NCBI GenBank assembly: GCA_051530055.1
Contig: CM121341.1
Span: 14,694,001 to 14,758,000, forward strand
DNA length: 64,000 nt
From: Neoechinorhynchus agilis
Taxonomy: Eukaryota > Acanthocephala
Direction: 5' to 3'
Shown: positions 1 through 11,159 of the stretch, in pieces
Numbering within the stretch: the stretch's first letter is position 1
Layout of the letters: the number at the start of each line of letters is the position of its first letter
The notes under the pieces: generated by a model
The model's database searches: none
The model's input: the letters and a program-made list of their open reading frames with translations, nothing else
Told to the model about the DNA's origin: nothing
Position numbers and translations under genes: made by a program

Positions 1-340
1 GCAGAATTACTGCTCATCTCGCAAGAGGTGAAACATTTGACTGATGGTCGTAGTGTTGAGTTGTATTGATTAACCAAAGGGACGAGTTAGCCTCCTCATG
101 GATCTTTTCTAATTATCTTTCTAGAGTGTTTTGTTATACTACGAAAAATGAGTAAAACTCCGAAATATTGGTCGAAAATAGAACCTTTCGTTTCAATCGC
201 TTAAATTGCAATAATCAGACTTTAGTATTACATCTCCAAGTACCTTTTCGGTTGTCTTTATTTTAGCTAATTACGCGGTTGAAACGAATTTATTTTCGAC
301 CAATATTTTAGAGTTTTACTCCGTTTTCAGGGTCTTCACA
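1..340. repeat. Dispersed fold-back repeat, family A (partial)
   Basis: The first ~110 bases match the interior of a fold-back element seen complete near 10.75-11.15 kb. They are followed by two inverted copies of a terminal motif, one reading TCCGAAATATTGGTCGAAAA at about 158 and its reverse complement ending near 320. The element is non-coding and resembles a MITE (a small non-autonomous DNA transposon). The window begins inside it, so its left end is not visible. Confidence 0.6.
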
Positions 341-1580
341 AACAATCTACAAATGCAGTTTTGTTTGTTAGTCCGTTTAGCATTGTACACATTAAATCTT
401 CGATGAACTGTTTGTTTATTTTGACTGTACTATTTAAATTGTGATTGATACAACGACTTTAGCTAAATTGTAATTACACTTTTACGGTTCAGAAAGAGTA
501 ACGTCGACCAGTTAATAAAAAAGCTTCTTATTTATAGACGATCATTTTTAGCACCTCCAGTCATGTTGTCCTTTTTTGGTATCTCGTTAATGTTGAAATT
601 CCATATCACTCTAGCGATCAAGGCCAATGTGTAATTCAGAAAGGTCAACCCGACAATTAGGAATTTTATTTATTCGATAAAAGTTGATTTTAATTGTAAA
701 TTTCATAACATTTCATTTTTAATTGGAAAATTAAGTTTAAGGTAGTTTTACTCCTTTCAGCCATTAGTTCCATTTTGTATCCGACATGGATTAAACAGTG
801 TTGATCAAGCTCAACTTTTGTATTCCGAAAATCGCATTAAGTCATGCATAATAATCAATTCCTGCAGAAAAATTTAGCAGAAACAATTCTCATTTTCAAC
901 TTTGATCGATGTATTAATTTTATTTTTGCTTCTTCAATAGATTGCTTCATCGTCGCATTCGTTCAACGTTCTGCTCTTTCATACCGAAAATTCTTTTCTT
1001 TTTCACTATCGTAACATTTAAGTGATCGTAATTTTCTGTTTGTGTTCCAATTTGATCAGTTTTTTCTAAAGAATGTCATGAACATGGGCGCAATATTAGT
1101 AAATCATATTTATGAATCTGCCAGATATGTCCTGCAAATCACATTAAAGTAGCATTTTAAGGTTTGGGAACGAAACGATGTGAGTCTGTTGGAAATAAAA
1201 TTGACATGTAAATCTCTGAATGTAATTACAAACCACTTTACGGTGCTTAATTTCGAAAAATTGTCTACATTGTACATAAATTTGCTGCTTGTGAACTAAG
1301 CGAATAACCCTCAAAATCCAAACGTGCGGACATATTAGTCTTTAAAGAAGTTTCGGAACAGGTTTTTAATCATTTTCAAAAATACTTGACGAAATCATCG
1401 ACGTTAACAATTCAAATGGTTTTTTCTTTACCGAGCGTTATCAGCCAGAATTGTATTTTTTTCTTTTGATTTCTTTTTAGCTTAAGGCGAACGACCACCG
1501 AAATTAAATTTTAGCTCTGTTGAATTGTTGTCATAACAACTAAAATTGACGTGATTAGACTTATGTATAAAATCGAAGTC
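341..1580. other. AT-rich non-coding stretch
   Basis: No supported coding region, RNA gene or tandem repeat is visible. The right part presumably carries the promoter of the small gene starting near 1.6 kb, but I recognise no specific motif. Confidence 0.4.
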
Positions 1581-1597
1581 CACAGTTGTCGGGGAAA

Positions 1598-2059
1598 ATG
1601 AGCGATTCATATGTTGTTTGTATATGCCCCGACGAAAACGCTCGAGATATTAGATGTCCTCTCCACTTCACTCAGCCGAATGCAGAGAATTCGAATTCAA
1701 CGTCGAAGCGTCAGATAAAGAAATCGACTGGTCGTAAGACGACGAATTTAAAGCCAAAACCTTTTTGTCTGTTGTATGATGAACGAAGGTCTAAGACAGA
1801 ATTGGCTGTTAAGTGGAATATTGGGCGAGCATATGGCTTTGTAGAGACCGTAAAGTCACTTTTGCGGGAAATGTTTAATTCGTGCAAAAACATTATAGTT
1901 TGCGCTCTTACTTTTGGATATTTAAGGAGACCAACCAGTGCATCGGCATCGCTGATTTCTCCAGAATTCTTGAACGATTACTACTTGAATTGGAAAGCGG
2001 ACACTTTTGTCTTTGACTGCTGTGATGAAGATATGTGGGCACCGCCAAAACTAGATTAA
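1598..2059 (+). CDS. Hypothetical protein, about 153 aa, single exon
   Basis: The ATG at 1598 (reading MSDSYVVCICPDEN) is the first ATG of the frame. The N-terminal 30 residues hold three cysteines and a histidine (VCICP, IRCPLH). A Lys/Thr-rich basic linker follows around residues 40-58, then a more hydrophobic part with FCLLYDERRSK and an acidic C-terminus ending CCDEDMWAPPKLD. There is no signal peptide or membrane span. I do not recognise the family. Composition and length make it more likely real than chance, but it could also be one exon of a larger gene. Confidence 0.45.
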   Translation: MSDSYVVCICPDENARDIRCPLHFTQPNAENSNSTSKRQIKKSTGRKTTNLKPKPFCLLYDERRSKTELAVKWNIGRAYGFVETVKSLLREMFNSCKNIIVCALTFGYLRRPTSASASLISPEFLNDYYLNWKADTFVFDCCDEDMWAPPKLD

Positions 2060-2620
2060 ATGTTTTATGTTTATGTAGACGGATATTGAACAGTATCAAA
2101 GCGGTTTTTCTTTGACCGTTTAACCAAAAACAATTTTGCATCGTAGTAGGTTAAAGTCAATACTTAAATAGCAATTGTTACAATTTTTCTATTTATCCTA
2201 AAGCGATCACTGAATATTATCAAAAAAATTAAAAACGTTTGCGCTCCTCTCGCACTTTTTGTCGTGTTTTTATTGAGATAAAGATGGAGATGGCTTCAAA
2301 TGTAGTAAATGGTTTTACAGAGGCATTTTCGTGGATGGATTTAACCGCACTTCAAAGATAGAATCATCCACTTTTCAATTTAAAATTGAAATTTTTGAGT
2401 ACAACTTCTTACTTGTAATGTCAGTATTAATTAGAGAGCATTTAAAAGGGACCTTGTTTAATGGTCAATGGTTTATTATGTTTTTGATTTGATCACTAAT
2501 ATTAAACATTTATTCAACTTACTTCTAAGAAGTTTTATTTTGAGCAGGGATGCGCACATCTAATGAACACACGACGTTCTTATCAAAACAACAATGCCAC
2601 TATCTTTTTTTTATTTAAAT
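2060..2620. other. Intergenic, nothing recognised
   Basis: AT-rich sequence between a plus-strand gene and a convergent minus-strand gene. It should contain both 3' ends. AATAAA-like A/T-rich signals are common but not decisive. Confidence 0.3.
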
Positions 2621-2624
2621 CCAT

Positions 2625-2903
2625 TCAAATATAGTTCCAGCTGATTCTTTTTCGAAGTTTGTACTCGTTACCGGCAGCATTAGCGACATTGTGTAGAAGG
2701 TTAATACAATAAGGTATATTACCGAACTCCAGCGTTTGTTCACTGGACTCCCAATACTTCACCAATTGCGGTTCCACGGTATCCATGCACTTTCCTTTGT
2801 ATCGTCTTGAACATTGGACGTCGTTCATGACTCCGTTAGTCACTGCAACGACAAAAACTATCAGCAAACATAAGGGAAACCATGAGATATGGATAAGTTT
2901 CAT
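2625..2903 (-). CDS. Small secreted cysteine-containing protein (may be partial)
   Basis: The start chosen is the first true ATG, reading MKLIHISWFPLCLLIVFVVA, a textbook signal peptide with a basic start and a hydrophobic core of about 16 residues. The mature part is about 70 aa with three cysteines (VQCSRRYKGKCMD and IPYCINLL), and the whole is about 92 aa. No family is recognised. It resembles the small secreted proteins of invertebrate parasites or mucosal secretions. Extra exons cannot be excluded because most genes here are split. Confidence 0.5.
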   Translation of the reverse strand: MKLIHISWFPLCLLIVFVVAVTNGVMNDVQCSRRYKGKCMDTVEPQLVKYWESSEQTLEFGNIPYCINLLHNVANAAGNEYKLRKRISWNYI

Positions 2904-3694
2904 GTTTCGAAGTTTTGGAATCAAACGAAGTTTAAAAATGGGTCCTCTCCTTTATAGTCCTTCTATATCATTGAATTATGCCTTCATGCGAATGCTGCTC
3001 CATCTTGGCAAACATAATTCCCACACACACATGCACTCAAATACACTTTGATCAATCTTGACTTTTGTATCTTAACCTCTAGGGGCATTTGAATGCATTG
3101 TATACAATAAATTTTATAGAAATAAACTTGGACGTGTGACATCTTCGAAAAATGCCATCTTACATGTATTTGCGAAAAATTCATAATTCATGGACTTTGA
3201 CTGATTCATTTTGACCGTGCAAGTTTTTAGGCATTGCGATTAAATTGCGGTGATATTTTATCTTTTAGATCTTTTGACATTAATTTATGTGCATGAGTTT
3301 GACGGGTAAGAAGAGGTGCAATTTAGCAAATCGACTTTTAAATGGGAAATTCATGAGATCCGCTTGGAGGGAAGACTAATGCCAAGTCAGCAGTTGGAAT
3401 ATTTTCGCTTGGGAAGTGGGCATAGTTTGTTGCAGAAGCGAATACGCTCTCTCGATATCAAACTGTGACCAATCGATCAATAATTCAATTTTTTGGTTAA
3501 TAGTGGTATTGGCTTTTAACGATATTTTTATTAACGTACTTGGAGATCTAGAAATAAAATTCTAAAATTGAAAAATTATGGTTAACACTCAGAGCTGATT
3601 GCCCCCTTTTTTTATTAGAAATGGATATCTTGGTGTTGAAGTAAACATCCCTTACACGGCTGATAATTTTTATTGGGCATGCAGCTCACCGGTC

Positions 3695-4045
3695 TGGGAA
3701 GTGATTGAGTCACTTAGACTGTGATGTATACGGTTATTAGTTTGTACATCCCCGGATTCTCAGATACCTCGCAAGGAGTCAGGACTCATCATTGAGTATC
3801 CTCCTCCCGTGAGCGGTATTTCGTTCCCCCCTTGGTTATGTGTCATCGGTGATCGTAAATTTCAGGGTCAAAGGGTTCAAAAACCATTATCGCCTGTGGC
3901 TCATAACTAAAGAGGATAAAATATCGCCCAGGGAGGAAACTCACTGGTGAGTCCCGCCTCCTCGGGGGTATCTGAAGATCCAGAGATATGTACAAAATCA
4001 TAACCGTATGGTTCAGGGTCTCAGTGATTCAATCACTTCCCCAAA
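3695..4045. mobile_element. Inverted-repeat element, family H (MITE-like)
   Basis: Two arms of roughly 70 bp are imperfect reverse complements. The left begins GAAGTGATTGAGTCACT and runs to CCCCGGATTCTCAGATACC. The right runs from GGTATCTGAAGATCCAGAGA to AGTGATTCAATCACTTCCCC. The interior is non-coding. A related single arm occurs near 35.13-35.21 kb (AAGTGATTGAATCACTTAGA), so this is a dispersed family. Confidence 0.65.
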
Positions 4046-4080
4046 ACACTTAAAGAATAAATATGCAACAAAGAAATGGA

Positions 4081-4345
4081 TATGGTAACCGTAAAGACTC
4101 ATCGTTTAACGGATGGTCGTCGTCCGGATGACGTCATCGTATTCCCGTGGTGAGAAGAGGGACGCCACGTGTGTAGTTACGTTCGCGGCAAGTAACAGGA
4201 GGTTTGTGGTGCAGTCTCTAGGGGGAGCGGCTGCTGCGGACCCTTTGGAGTGGAGACTCTTGGCGTGCTCGGTAACTCGGCACTTAGATTTACGAAGGAG
4301 TTATCGAGTAGACTCCAGGCCAAAACAGGAAATACAAAAGCTGGT
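4081..4345 (+). mobile_element. Diverged relic of a LINE 3' region
   Basis: This GC-rich island stands out from its AT-rich surroundings. It aligns by eye with the young LINE tail at 9.53-9.93 kb: both start CGCCACGTGTGT, then share a GGAGGTGCAGCC-like part and a CCCTTTGGAGTGGAGAC / CCCTTCGGAGTAGAGAC part. The copy is internally deleted and out of frame, so the ~80-residue frame across it is not a host gene. Confidence 0.55.
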
Positions 4346-4659
4346 GCCTTCCTAAGCTAAAACATTGGTCTCGCGATCCAAGGAGGAAACGCAGCGAGTA
4401 AGGTCGCGACCATTGAGGGGAGAGCGATGCCTCTTCGTGGACGGTGGTGATTGTTTAAACGTTTTATTGTTGTGTCTGTCAATTGCAGAATATAATAAAT
4501 GGGTTGGCCACCTATTTCTTTAGCATTATTGAGCTATATAATCGTGTGATTAACGCATTTGGAGTACAATGAAATTTAAGGATAATTTTATCAATTGCAC
4601 CATCAGAAATGGACGATGTCAAAAACTTCAATATAATCGAGATTGGTTGTTTTATGGCG

Positions 4660-4790
4660 AAGAAATTAAAATAATTTTATTTTAAAATCCGATATTTCGG
4701 CACAATCTTGCGCCTTAAAAATAAAATCATTCTAATTTTTTCGCCGTAAAACAACCAATATGAACAGTTGAATGTTCAAACATAATTGAG
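4660..4790. repeat. Dispersed fold-back repeat, family B
   Basis: It contains TCCGATATTTCGGCACAATCTTGCGCC and a terminal stretch resembling GCGTAAAA...AACATGAACA. Members lie near 7.03-7.11, 47.46-47.56, 51.79-51.90, 55.43-55.61 and 61.40-61.46 kb. The complete copy near 55.5 kb folds back on itself. Confidence 0.55.
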
Positions 4791-4910
4791 ATTAAAATGT
4801 GATCATACGATTTCTAATGAAATTATTACGCATTGAGTTTTTGGTAGCACCGAAACCCAAAATATTCGTTCATATCGACTATAGAATTTACTTTAACCGG
4901 CTTTGTCGTC

Positions 4911-6584
4911 TTAGGCGTCATAAGTGGTTGCAGTAATATTCCCACCCTCTCCAGTCCAGTTCGTATGCCTGAACACATCCGGCTCCGCAGTGAGTTCATA
5001 TGTGTGAGCTCCAAAATAGTCTCTCATGGCTTGGATTAAGTTTGCTGGCAATTGGTCGGCCCTAAGTGCATCAAAGAACGCAAGACTGCTACTAAAACAC
5101 GGCACTGGAATGCCTCTGAGAATAGCCGTCGAAATGACAAGTCTCCACGATTCCTGATATTTTTCAATTTCACCAGAGAAGTAAGGATCAATTAAGAGAT
5201 TGGCAAGTTGAGGTTGTTTATCATAAGCTCGTTTGATGTCGTTAAGAAATCCACTTCGTATAATACATCCGGCTCTCCATATTTGAGCGATTGATCCAAA
5301 ATCAAGATTCCAATTGTACGATTTGGATGCTTCGGACATCAGCATAAAACCCTGAGCGTATGAGACAATCTTGGAGATGTAGAGGGCACGGCGAACGTGT
5401 TCGACGAGAGCTCGTGGGTCATGGGATTCAGTGCTAAGAATGGACGGCACTGCAGGACCTTTGAGGTACTTGTGAGCCAGCGAGCGTTGCTCAGTGAGCC
5501 CGGACAAACACCTTGCTTGTACAGCCTCCGCGACAACTGTCAATGGAACAAAAAGATCTAGACTGGCATTGACGGTCCACTTGCCAGTTCCCTTCTATTC
5601 TATGCGAGAAAGGAGATGATTTAAGCAGAATAGCCACATACCTGTCCAGCACGGTCACGGATTTTCGGAAGTAGAGGTGTTCCATCATCGTCGACGAATG
5701 CAAGAACATCCTTGGTAATTTCGATCAAATACGAATTCAATTCCGTTCGGTTATAGCAGTCGAAAATCTATAGTCAAAAAAAGATTTAGTGCTTTGTGGA
5801 CGTCGGATTTTCTTTTACACGTCACCTCAGCAAGTTCCTTCATTGGTAACTTTAATACAGTCTTGAGAATGTCGTAAGCTTCACATATCAATTGCATATC
5901 CGCATACTCGATTCCATTATGGACCATCTTGACAAAATGACCAGCTCCTTGTATCCCAATCCAGGTACAACAAGGCAGACCGTCTTCAGGAGCTTTAGCA
6001 GAAATAGCCATCATTGGTTCTTTGATGATTTCCCACGCTTCGCGTGATCCACCCGGCATCATTGAAGGACCATACCGAGCGCCATTCTCACCTCCCGAAA
6101 CTCCCATTCCAACGAAATGAATATTCTTCTCAGCCAATGAAAGCGCTCGTCTGTTCGTGTCCAAATAAAGAGAATTTCCTCCGTCGATTATCACATCACT
6201 CGGTTCAAGCAATGGCACCAGTTTATCAATGAAAGCGTCTACTGCTGACCCTGCTTTCACCAAAAGGATAATCCTTCGTGGTTTCGATAAAGACGCAATA
6301 AAAGAAGGGAGATCGTAAGCTCCGAATATCTTTGAATGATCTTTTACTGTTTTAGTGACAAAAGTTTCAGTTTTCTCCAGGGTTCTATTATAGACGATGA
6401 CTTTGAAGCCGTGGTCAGCCAAATTGAGTACGAGGTTTTGCCCCATCACAGCCAGACCGATCAGGCCTACATGGGCGGGAAATCGTGGGTCGTTTCTACA
6501 TGGTGTGATCTTTTAAATTCCGAAATTAAGGATAGACACTTACTTTACGGTCGACGGTTCAGCTGATATGAATGGCTCGTTCAT
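4911..6584 (-). CDS. PGD: 6-phosphogluconate dehydrogenase, decarboxylating (4 exons)
   Basis: Oxidative pentose-phosphate enzyme of the cytosol, converting 6-phosphogluconate plus NADP+ to ribulose-5-phosphate, CO2 and NADPH. Exons are about 6584-6544, 6495-5826, 5767-5642 and 5594-4911, giving 506 aa. That is slightly longer than the usual 480-485 because of an N-terminal extension of about 20 residues. Visible motifs: dinucleotide-binding VGLIGLAVMGQNL, the substrate loop VGMGVSGGENGARYGPSMMPGG, the catalytic lysine in GHFVKMVHNGIEY, and the C-terminal YFGAHTYEL and HTNWTG. All three introns are ordinary GT-AG and tiny (48, 58 and 47 bp), so they serve as the local control for splice signals. 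The ATG at 6584 lies in a 41-base first exon that joins in frame. Confidence 0.93.
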
Positions 6585-6589
6585 TTCTA

Positions 6590-9520
6590 CAAAAAGGGAA
6601 AGAGTAAGTAGCTAGCGCAAAAGCGGAGTAGAGAAGCGAAAGGAATGAGTCAAATGGCTGAGTGACGATACTCAAAGAAACTCATCATTGGTGACGCATT
6701 GTTCTTTACAATTTTTAAGTCCAAGAACAAATTGACGAATTCAAACAATAACATAACTGGTCACAAACTCTAAAATTTTTTTTTTGGAGGCCTTAATCTA
6801 TTTTTGCTTCAATTTTAATTTTTCACCTTAAATGTCATCTAGTAAATCTATTTGAAACAAATGACGATTCCTAAATAGCCACGTTACTTTCCATGAGCTA
6901 CATAGTGACGGGTTGTCTCAGAAAAATATTTTCGTGACGGTATAGCCTTTTAGGTATGAAAGAATCTAAAAAAAGGGTAACGTTCAAGTTCGAATTTAAC
7001 ACTTTAATAACCTTGATAAAAGCATGCAAACTTGCGGTTTCGAAATATCGGATTTAATAAATTCTTTTAATTTTTACGCCATACGCAAACATGAAAAATT
7101 ATAGTTTCAGACACATAGTCTCGAGTTAAACATCGCGGAACAGTTGCAGCGATGCCTTTTCGTATGGCTAAGCTCATGGTTTAACTTTTTTTTCGGTTGG
7201 CAATTTTACGGGCAGAATTACCACGATCAATTCTTCGTATTTAGCCGATCGTCGTTTCTCAGCTTTCCACAATAGGCATTTTCCCTCGTTTCAGGGGAGG
7301 AAAGTGATCCCGCCGGGACGTTTGTCTTCTGAGCGACACAGTTGACTCGGTTCGAGAATTTTGGGGCGTATACCCAAGTCAGGACTCTCCTGATGATGAC
7401 GTTTAAAAAGAAAAAAGAAAAAAATATCGTGCTAAATTAACTTCGTTAGAATCGTTTTTTGTGATCTATACTAAAAACGAGTTATAATTTGTAAAAATTA
7501 CTTTTTAAAGGCCTTAAGAGTATTCAACAACTAATATCACAAACGTTTCGCCGCCTATTGAGACAAAGACCTCAAAAAATATTAAATCAATTTGAAGAGC
7601 AAATCTATGGGTAGAATATTGCCACTAAGGCTTCAGTAACAAGGAACGAGTCTTTTTAAAATCTAGAAACGAGTAATATTCATTTTTAATTCAAATGTAT
7701 ATTTTTTAAAATATATTCGGTAAACCGTTTGGTTTACTCATTTTGAAATATGTCGAAAAAGGATTTAAATAAGAATCTTCATTGGTCTTCTGATTTTGCG
7801 TTCACTCTCTGCTTCATTGAAATTTTCGTCTCATAAGGAAGAGTAAGATATAATCGAAAATTTTCCGAGAGCCATCTTGAAAAATGGATTAATCTTTTTT
7901 ATAAAACAAAACTTTATCGATTTTTACTCTTTACAGAGTGACGAATTCAACCTTAGTAACTTTGTCATTTTTCACTGCATAGCAATCTTGCAGCAATTCG
8001 CATTCAACGCCAATTCTCACGCACAAACTCACTGTTTGATCGCAGGCAGCGTTCTTTTTACAAAAGGGTAGAATTTCATATCAAATTTCAAAGTGGTACA
8101 ACGGAACGATGAGATAGAAACCGTTTCAGAGCTGCGAGTTCGTCTTGTACTTACTACAGAAATTTCGCTTGAAGATCTTAATTATGTTTGGATCTCAATT
8201 GATGTAAGGAATCTGCGTGAAAACATCTCAATGGCTAAACCCCGTGGCTGAAAATCTTTGTCAAGCACAAAAAATAATGATATTTTGTTTAAGGAGTAAG
8301 ACTTTCCTCAGAAGATAAACATGGCTGTCCAGTGAAGGAACGCGGTCATGGGCACAACCCCTACCGGCGGCGAGAAATCAAATGTATTTGTAGGCATTTG
8401 AGTTTATTGTTGAGGATCAAAGAAAATTTTATGAGCTTCTAAATATACGAATCTCGTAATCATCAAAAGAAAATTCTTCATTATGATACAGTTAAAGTTG
8501 TGGTGATCATAATCTCCTTTCGAATAAAACGTATTTCATTGAATTGGAGTCATGTAATACAAAACAAATAAAAAACCTTTTTAGATTACTCATCTTTCGA
8601 AATATAATAATAAAACGTTCAATTTCTTTGTTAGATTACAAGAGTTGGATCCATGTACCTTTGGGTCCTCTTTGTGACATTGCTTTTGATTCAGATCGGG
8701 TAATCGTTATTTAAGCGATAAACAATATTGGATTGAAAATGCGCATTTGGTGAGGTCGGGGAAGTCCGTTGAAGTGGGAATATCCGGTATTGAGGGATGT
8801 CTGTTCTGGTGCAGGGGTTGTTAGGTTGGTCTTCCCTCAGGTCAATAAAATAATTTTTAACTCGGAGGGAGGAATATGACTAACGCAAATCAGAATCTCG
8901 TAATATTGTGCTGCCCCATTTGGTTCTAATAAAAAAAATGACGACGCAAAAGTTCTGATATAAATATTGCTTGTTTCTGATAGTCTTAAACTACGTTAAA
9001 AAGCGTTTAAATTTTGATAATCCCGCGTCCGTTTTTATTGCTAAAATTGAAACACTCTAAAATGCACAATTTGGCTGCTCTTAAATATAGATTCCGCTAA
9101 TCTAAGAATCCTTTATTCGATCATTTAATCGAAAAATCAAAACAAGCAAATTGAACTTTCAAGAATATCAATATCGTCCTTTGACGATTGTAATGTAGAC
9201 AGTCTTTTTGAAATGAAATCATACTCAAATATCTAAGAAGTCACAAGAATGCATAGCTGTTGTTTTAAGTCTCATACCTTAAATATCTAGCAGCCGAAAT
9301 CTAATATTTATTAGTCCCCTAGATATTGTTTTTAACATTCTGAAAGTGTGTGAAAATTGCAAAGTAAAATTCTTTTAAGAATAGATAAGGCATAAGAAAA
9401 TAATGGGTTCAAAGACCGAAGCCAATTAAATGAAAATTTTAAAAGAAAAGATAGTTGCAGATTAAAAAACTTGCCTAAAAACGTTTAGTAAAAATGCGAC
9501 TAAAATTAATAATTCTCACA
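6590..9520. other. Long gene-poor stretch
   Basis: The upstream region of 6PGD lies at its left. A family B fold-back fragment sits at about 7.03-7.11 kb and a family E fragment (GTGGTGATCATAATCTCC) near 8.50-8.56 kb. No coding exon, RNA gene or long tandem repeat could be supported. Short open frames here lack any recognisable feature. Confidence 0.4.
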
Positions 9521-9531
9521 ATTATAACCAC

Positions 9532-9928
9532 GCCACGTGTGTGGACACCCTCGCAGCCAGCAACATCCCTTACTCCCTCGAAATCGCTGGAGGTGCAGCC
9601 AGTGCAGCGGAAGGGAGGAAGTTACGAAAATATAGGGATTTAGCAAGGGCCCACAATTTTGTCCCCTTCGGAGTAGAGACGTATGGAGCGCTCGGCAGCT
9701 TGGCACTCTCTCTGCTCCAGGATCTCTCGAAGAAATTGAGAGAGGCAACCGGAGACTCAAGAGCAGGCGTATTCCTTCGACAAAATATCTTGCTGGCAGT
9801 ACAAAGAGGCAATGCTGCCAGCGTGATGGCGACGGTCGAGGAAGGACAAAAGCTGGAATTTGGCGGGAGGTGTTGAGTGTGTTTCAATGTTAAAAATATA
9901 TATCTATAAAAATAAAAAATAAAAAAAT
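9532..9928 (+). mobile_element. 5'-truncated LINE with A-rich tail and 10-bp target duplication
   Basis: The segment is flanked by TTATAACCAC on both sides (9522-9531 and 9929-9938) and ends in an A-rich tail. This is the signature of target-primed insertion of a 5'-truncated non-LTR retrotransposon. The frame at 9541-9876 translates as a basic protein of about 110 residues with KYRDLARAHNFVPFGVETYG and AGVFLRQNILLAVQRGNAAS. This resembles the C-terminal tail seen downstream of reverse transcriptase in many animal LINE polyproteins (recalled, not searched). Perfect flanking duplications and an open frame mean a recent insertion. It is GC-rich relative to its host region. Confidence 0.8.
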
Positions 9929-9939
9929 TTATAACCACA

Positions 9940-10740
9940 ATCTTTGTTTCTTTGACTTATTTTAACTTTTTTTGAAGATGAGTATTGTTACCACAAAGAT
10001 GATATAAAATCATATTTACACTGAAGGTTTCACCAAATTTTTATCGAAGACTAAAAAATGGTAAAAAAATTGCTTGCCCTGATTCTAGATTGAAATCTAA
10101 AAAGAAAATTTAGAAAATATTCGTTCGTTTTTAGAGTTAACGACTGGAAATTGATAATTGCTTTATTTTCAAAAGCAAATCCGTAAACATTAAACGCGTG
10201 GCCTTTGTGTTGACGGCAATATTTTAATTATGAATGGACATAGCCAATGGTTGCCGCTATTCAGACAACCAAAGAAGGAGACGCCTCTACTCTGCCTATG
10301 GTCGATACATTATCTGTCACCTACACATTATGTACACCACCACAAGCGCAGTCCTAGAAGTGCAACTGCACTTAAGGAAGAGGACGAGAAGCGGTCGTTG
10401 AAGTGCGCGATCTGTCGCAGATCTACTGCACCTCCTCCTTCTCCTTGGAATTGCAACTTCTGTTAGCTCACAACCTGGACTTTTTTATCCCTTTATATTG
10501 ATTGGTAAGTCTCACATCCGCTTCGATTTTTAATGGCGTTTATGGGTGACTTTACGAGAGAAGCGATATTTAATCCTTTTTCGTGGAATCATACAAAGTC
10601 TAGTAATTAGTAATCTTCTTTTAATAGATTCGCAAAAAATGAACGTCAGTACTCCATCGAATATTCTTGTTCATCTTGACTTTTAATTTCTACAACAAAA
10701 CCTAAAAACAAGAGCTTATTTGAAGTTATTTGTGGTTTAA
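9940..10740. other. Non-coding stretch, no gene supported
   Basis: A GC-richer patch around 10.23-10.47 kb has a 78-residue frame (10230-10466) with a few cysteines but no recognisable motif. I do not call it a gene. The rest is AT-rich. Confidence 0.35.
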
Positions 10741-10756
10741 TTATAAATGCTATTTA

Positions 10757-11150
10757 ATTAGACTCTAGTATTACATCTTTAAGTACCTTTTCGGTTGTCT
10801 ATATTTTAGCAAATTACGCGGTTGAAACGAATTCATTTTCGACCAATATTTTAGAGTTTTACTCCTTCAGTCCTCTAAAACAAACAATCTACAACGGTAG
10901 TTTGAGCAAGTAAATTAGGAAGCGACCCATTTCAATTTTCGCTCGCAGAATTACTGCTCATCTCGCAAGAGGTGAAACGTTTGACTGATGGTCGTAGTGT
11001 TGAGTTATGGATCTTAACCAAGGGGACTAGTTAGCCTCCTGATTAATCTTTTTCTAGCCACCTTTCTAGGTTGCTTTTGGAGGACTGAAAAATTGGTAAA
11101 GCTCCGAAATATTGGTCAAGAATATATTTTGTTTCGACCACGTGAATCGC
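10757..11150. mobile_element. Fold-back element, family A (near-complete copy)
   Basis: The left arm includes GCGGTTGAAACGAATTCATT and GACCAATATTTTAGAGTTTT. The right arm reads back as CTCCGAAATATTGGTCAAGA followed by TTTCGACCACGTGAATCGC. The interior (GCAGAATTACTGCTCATCTC...) is the same as at positions 1-110. It has no coding capacity and behaves like a MITE. Confidence 0.65.
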
Positions 11151-11159
11151 TTAAATAAT

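Noticed and set aside
4113-4355. 80-codon GC-rich coding region as a host gene
   Set aside because: It aligns with the LINE tail at 9.53 kb in a different frame; it is a decayed mobile-element relic.
10230-10466. 78-codon frame with several cysteines
   Set aside because: No motif, no signal peptide, no splice context; likely chance in a GC-richer patch.
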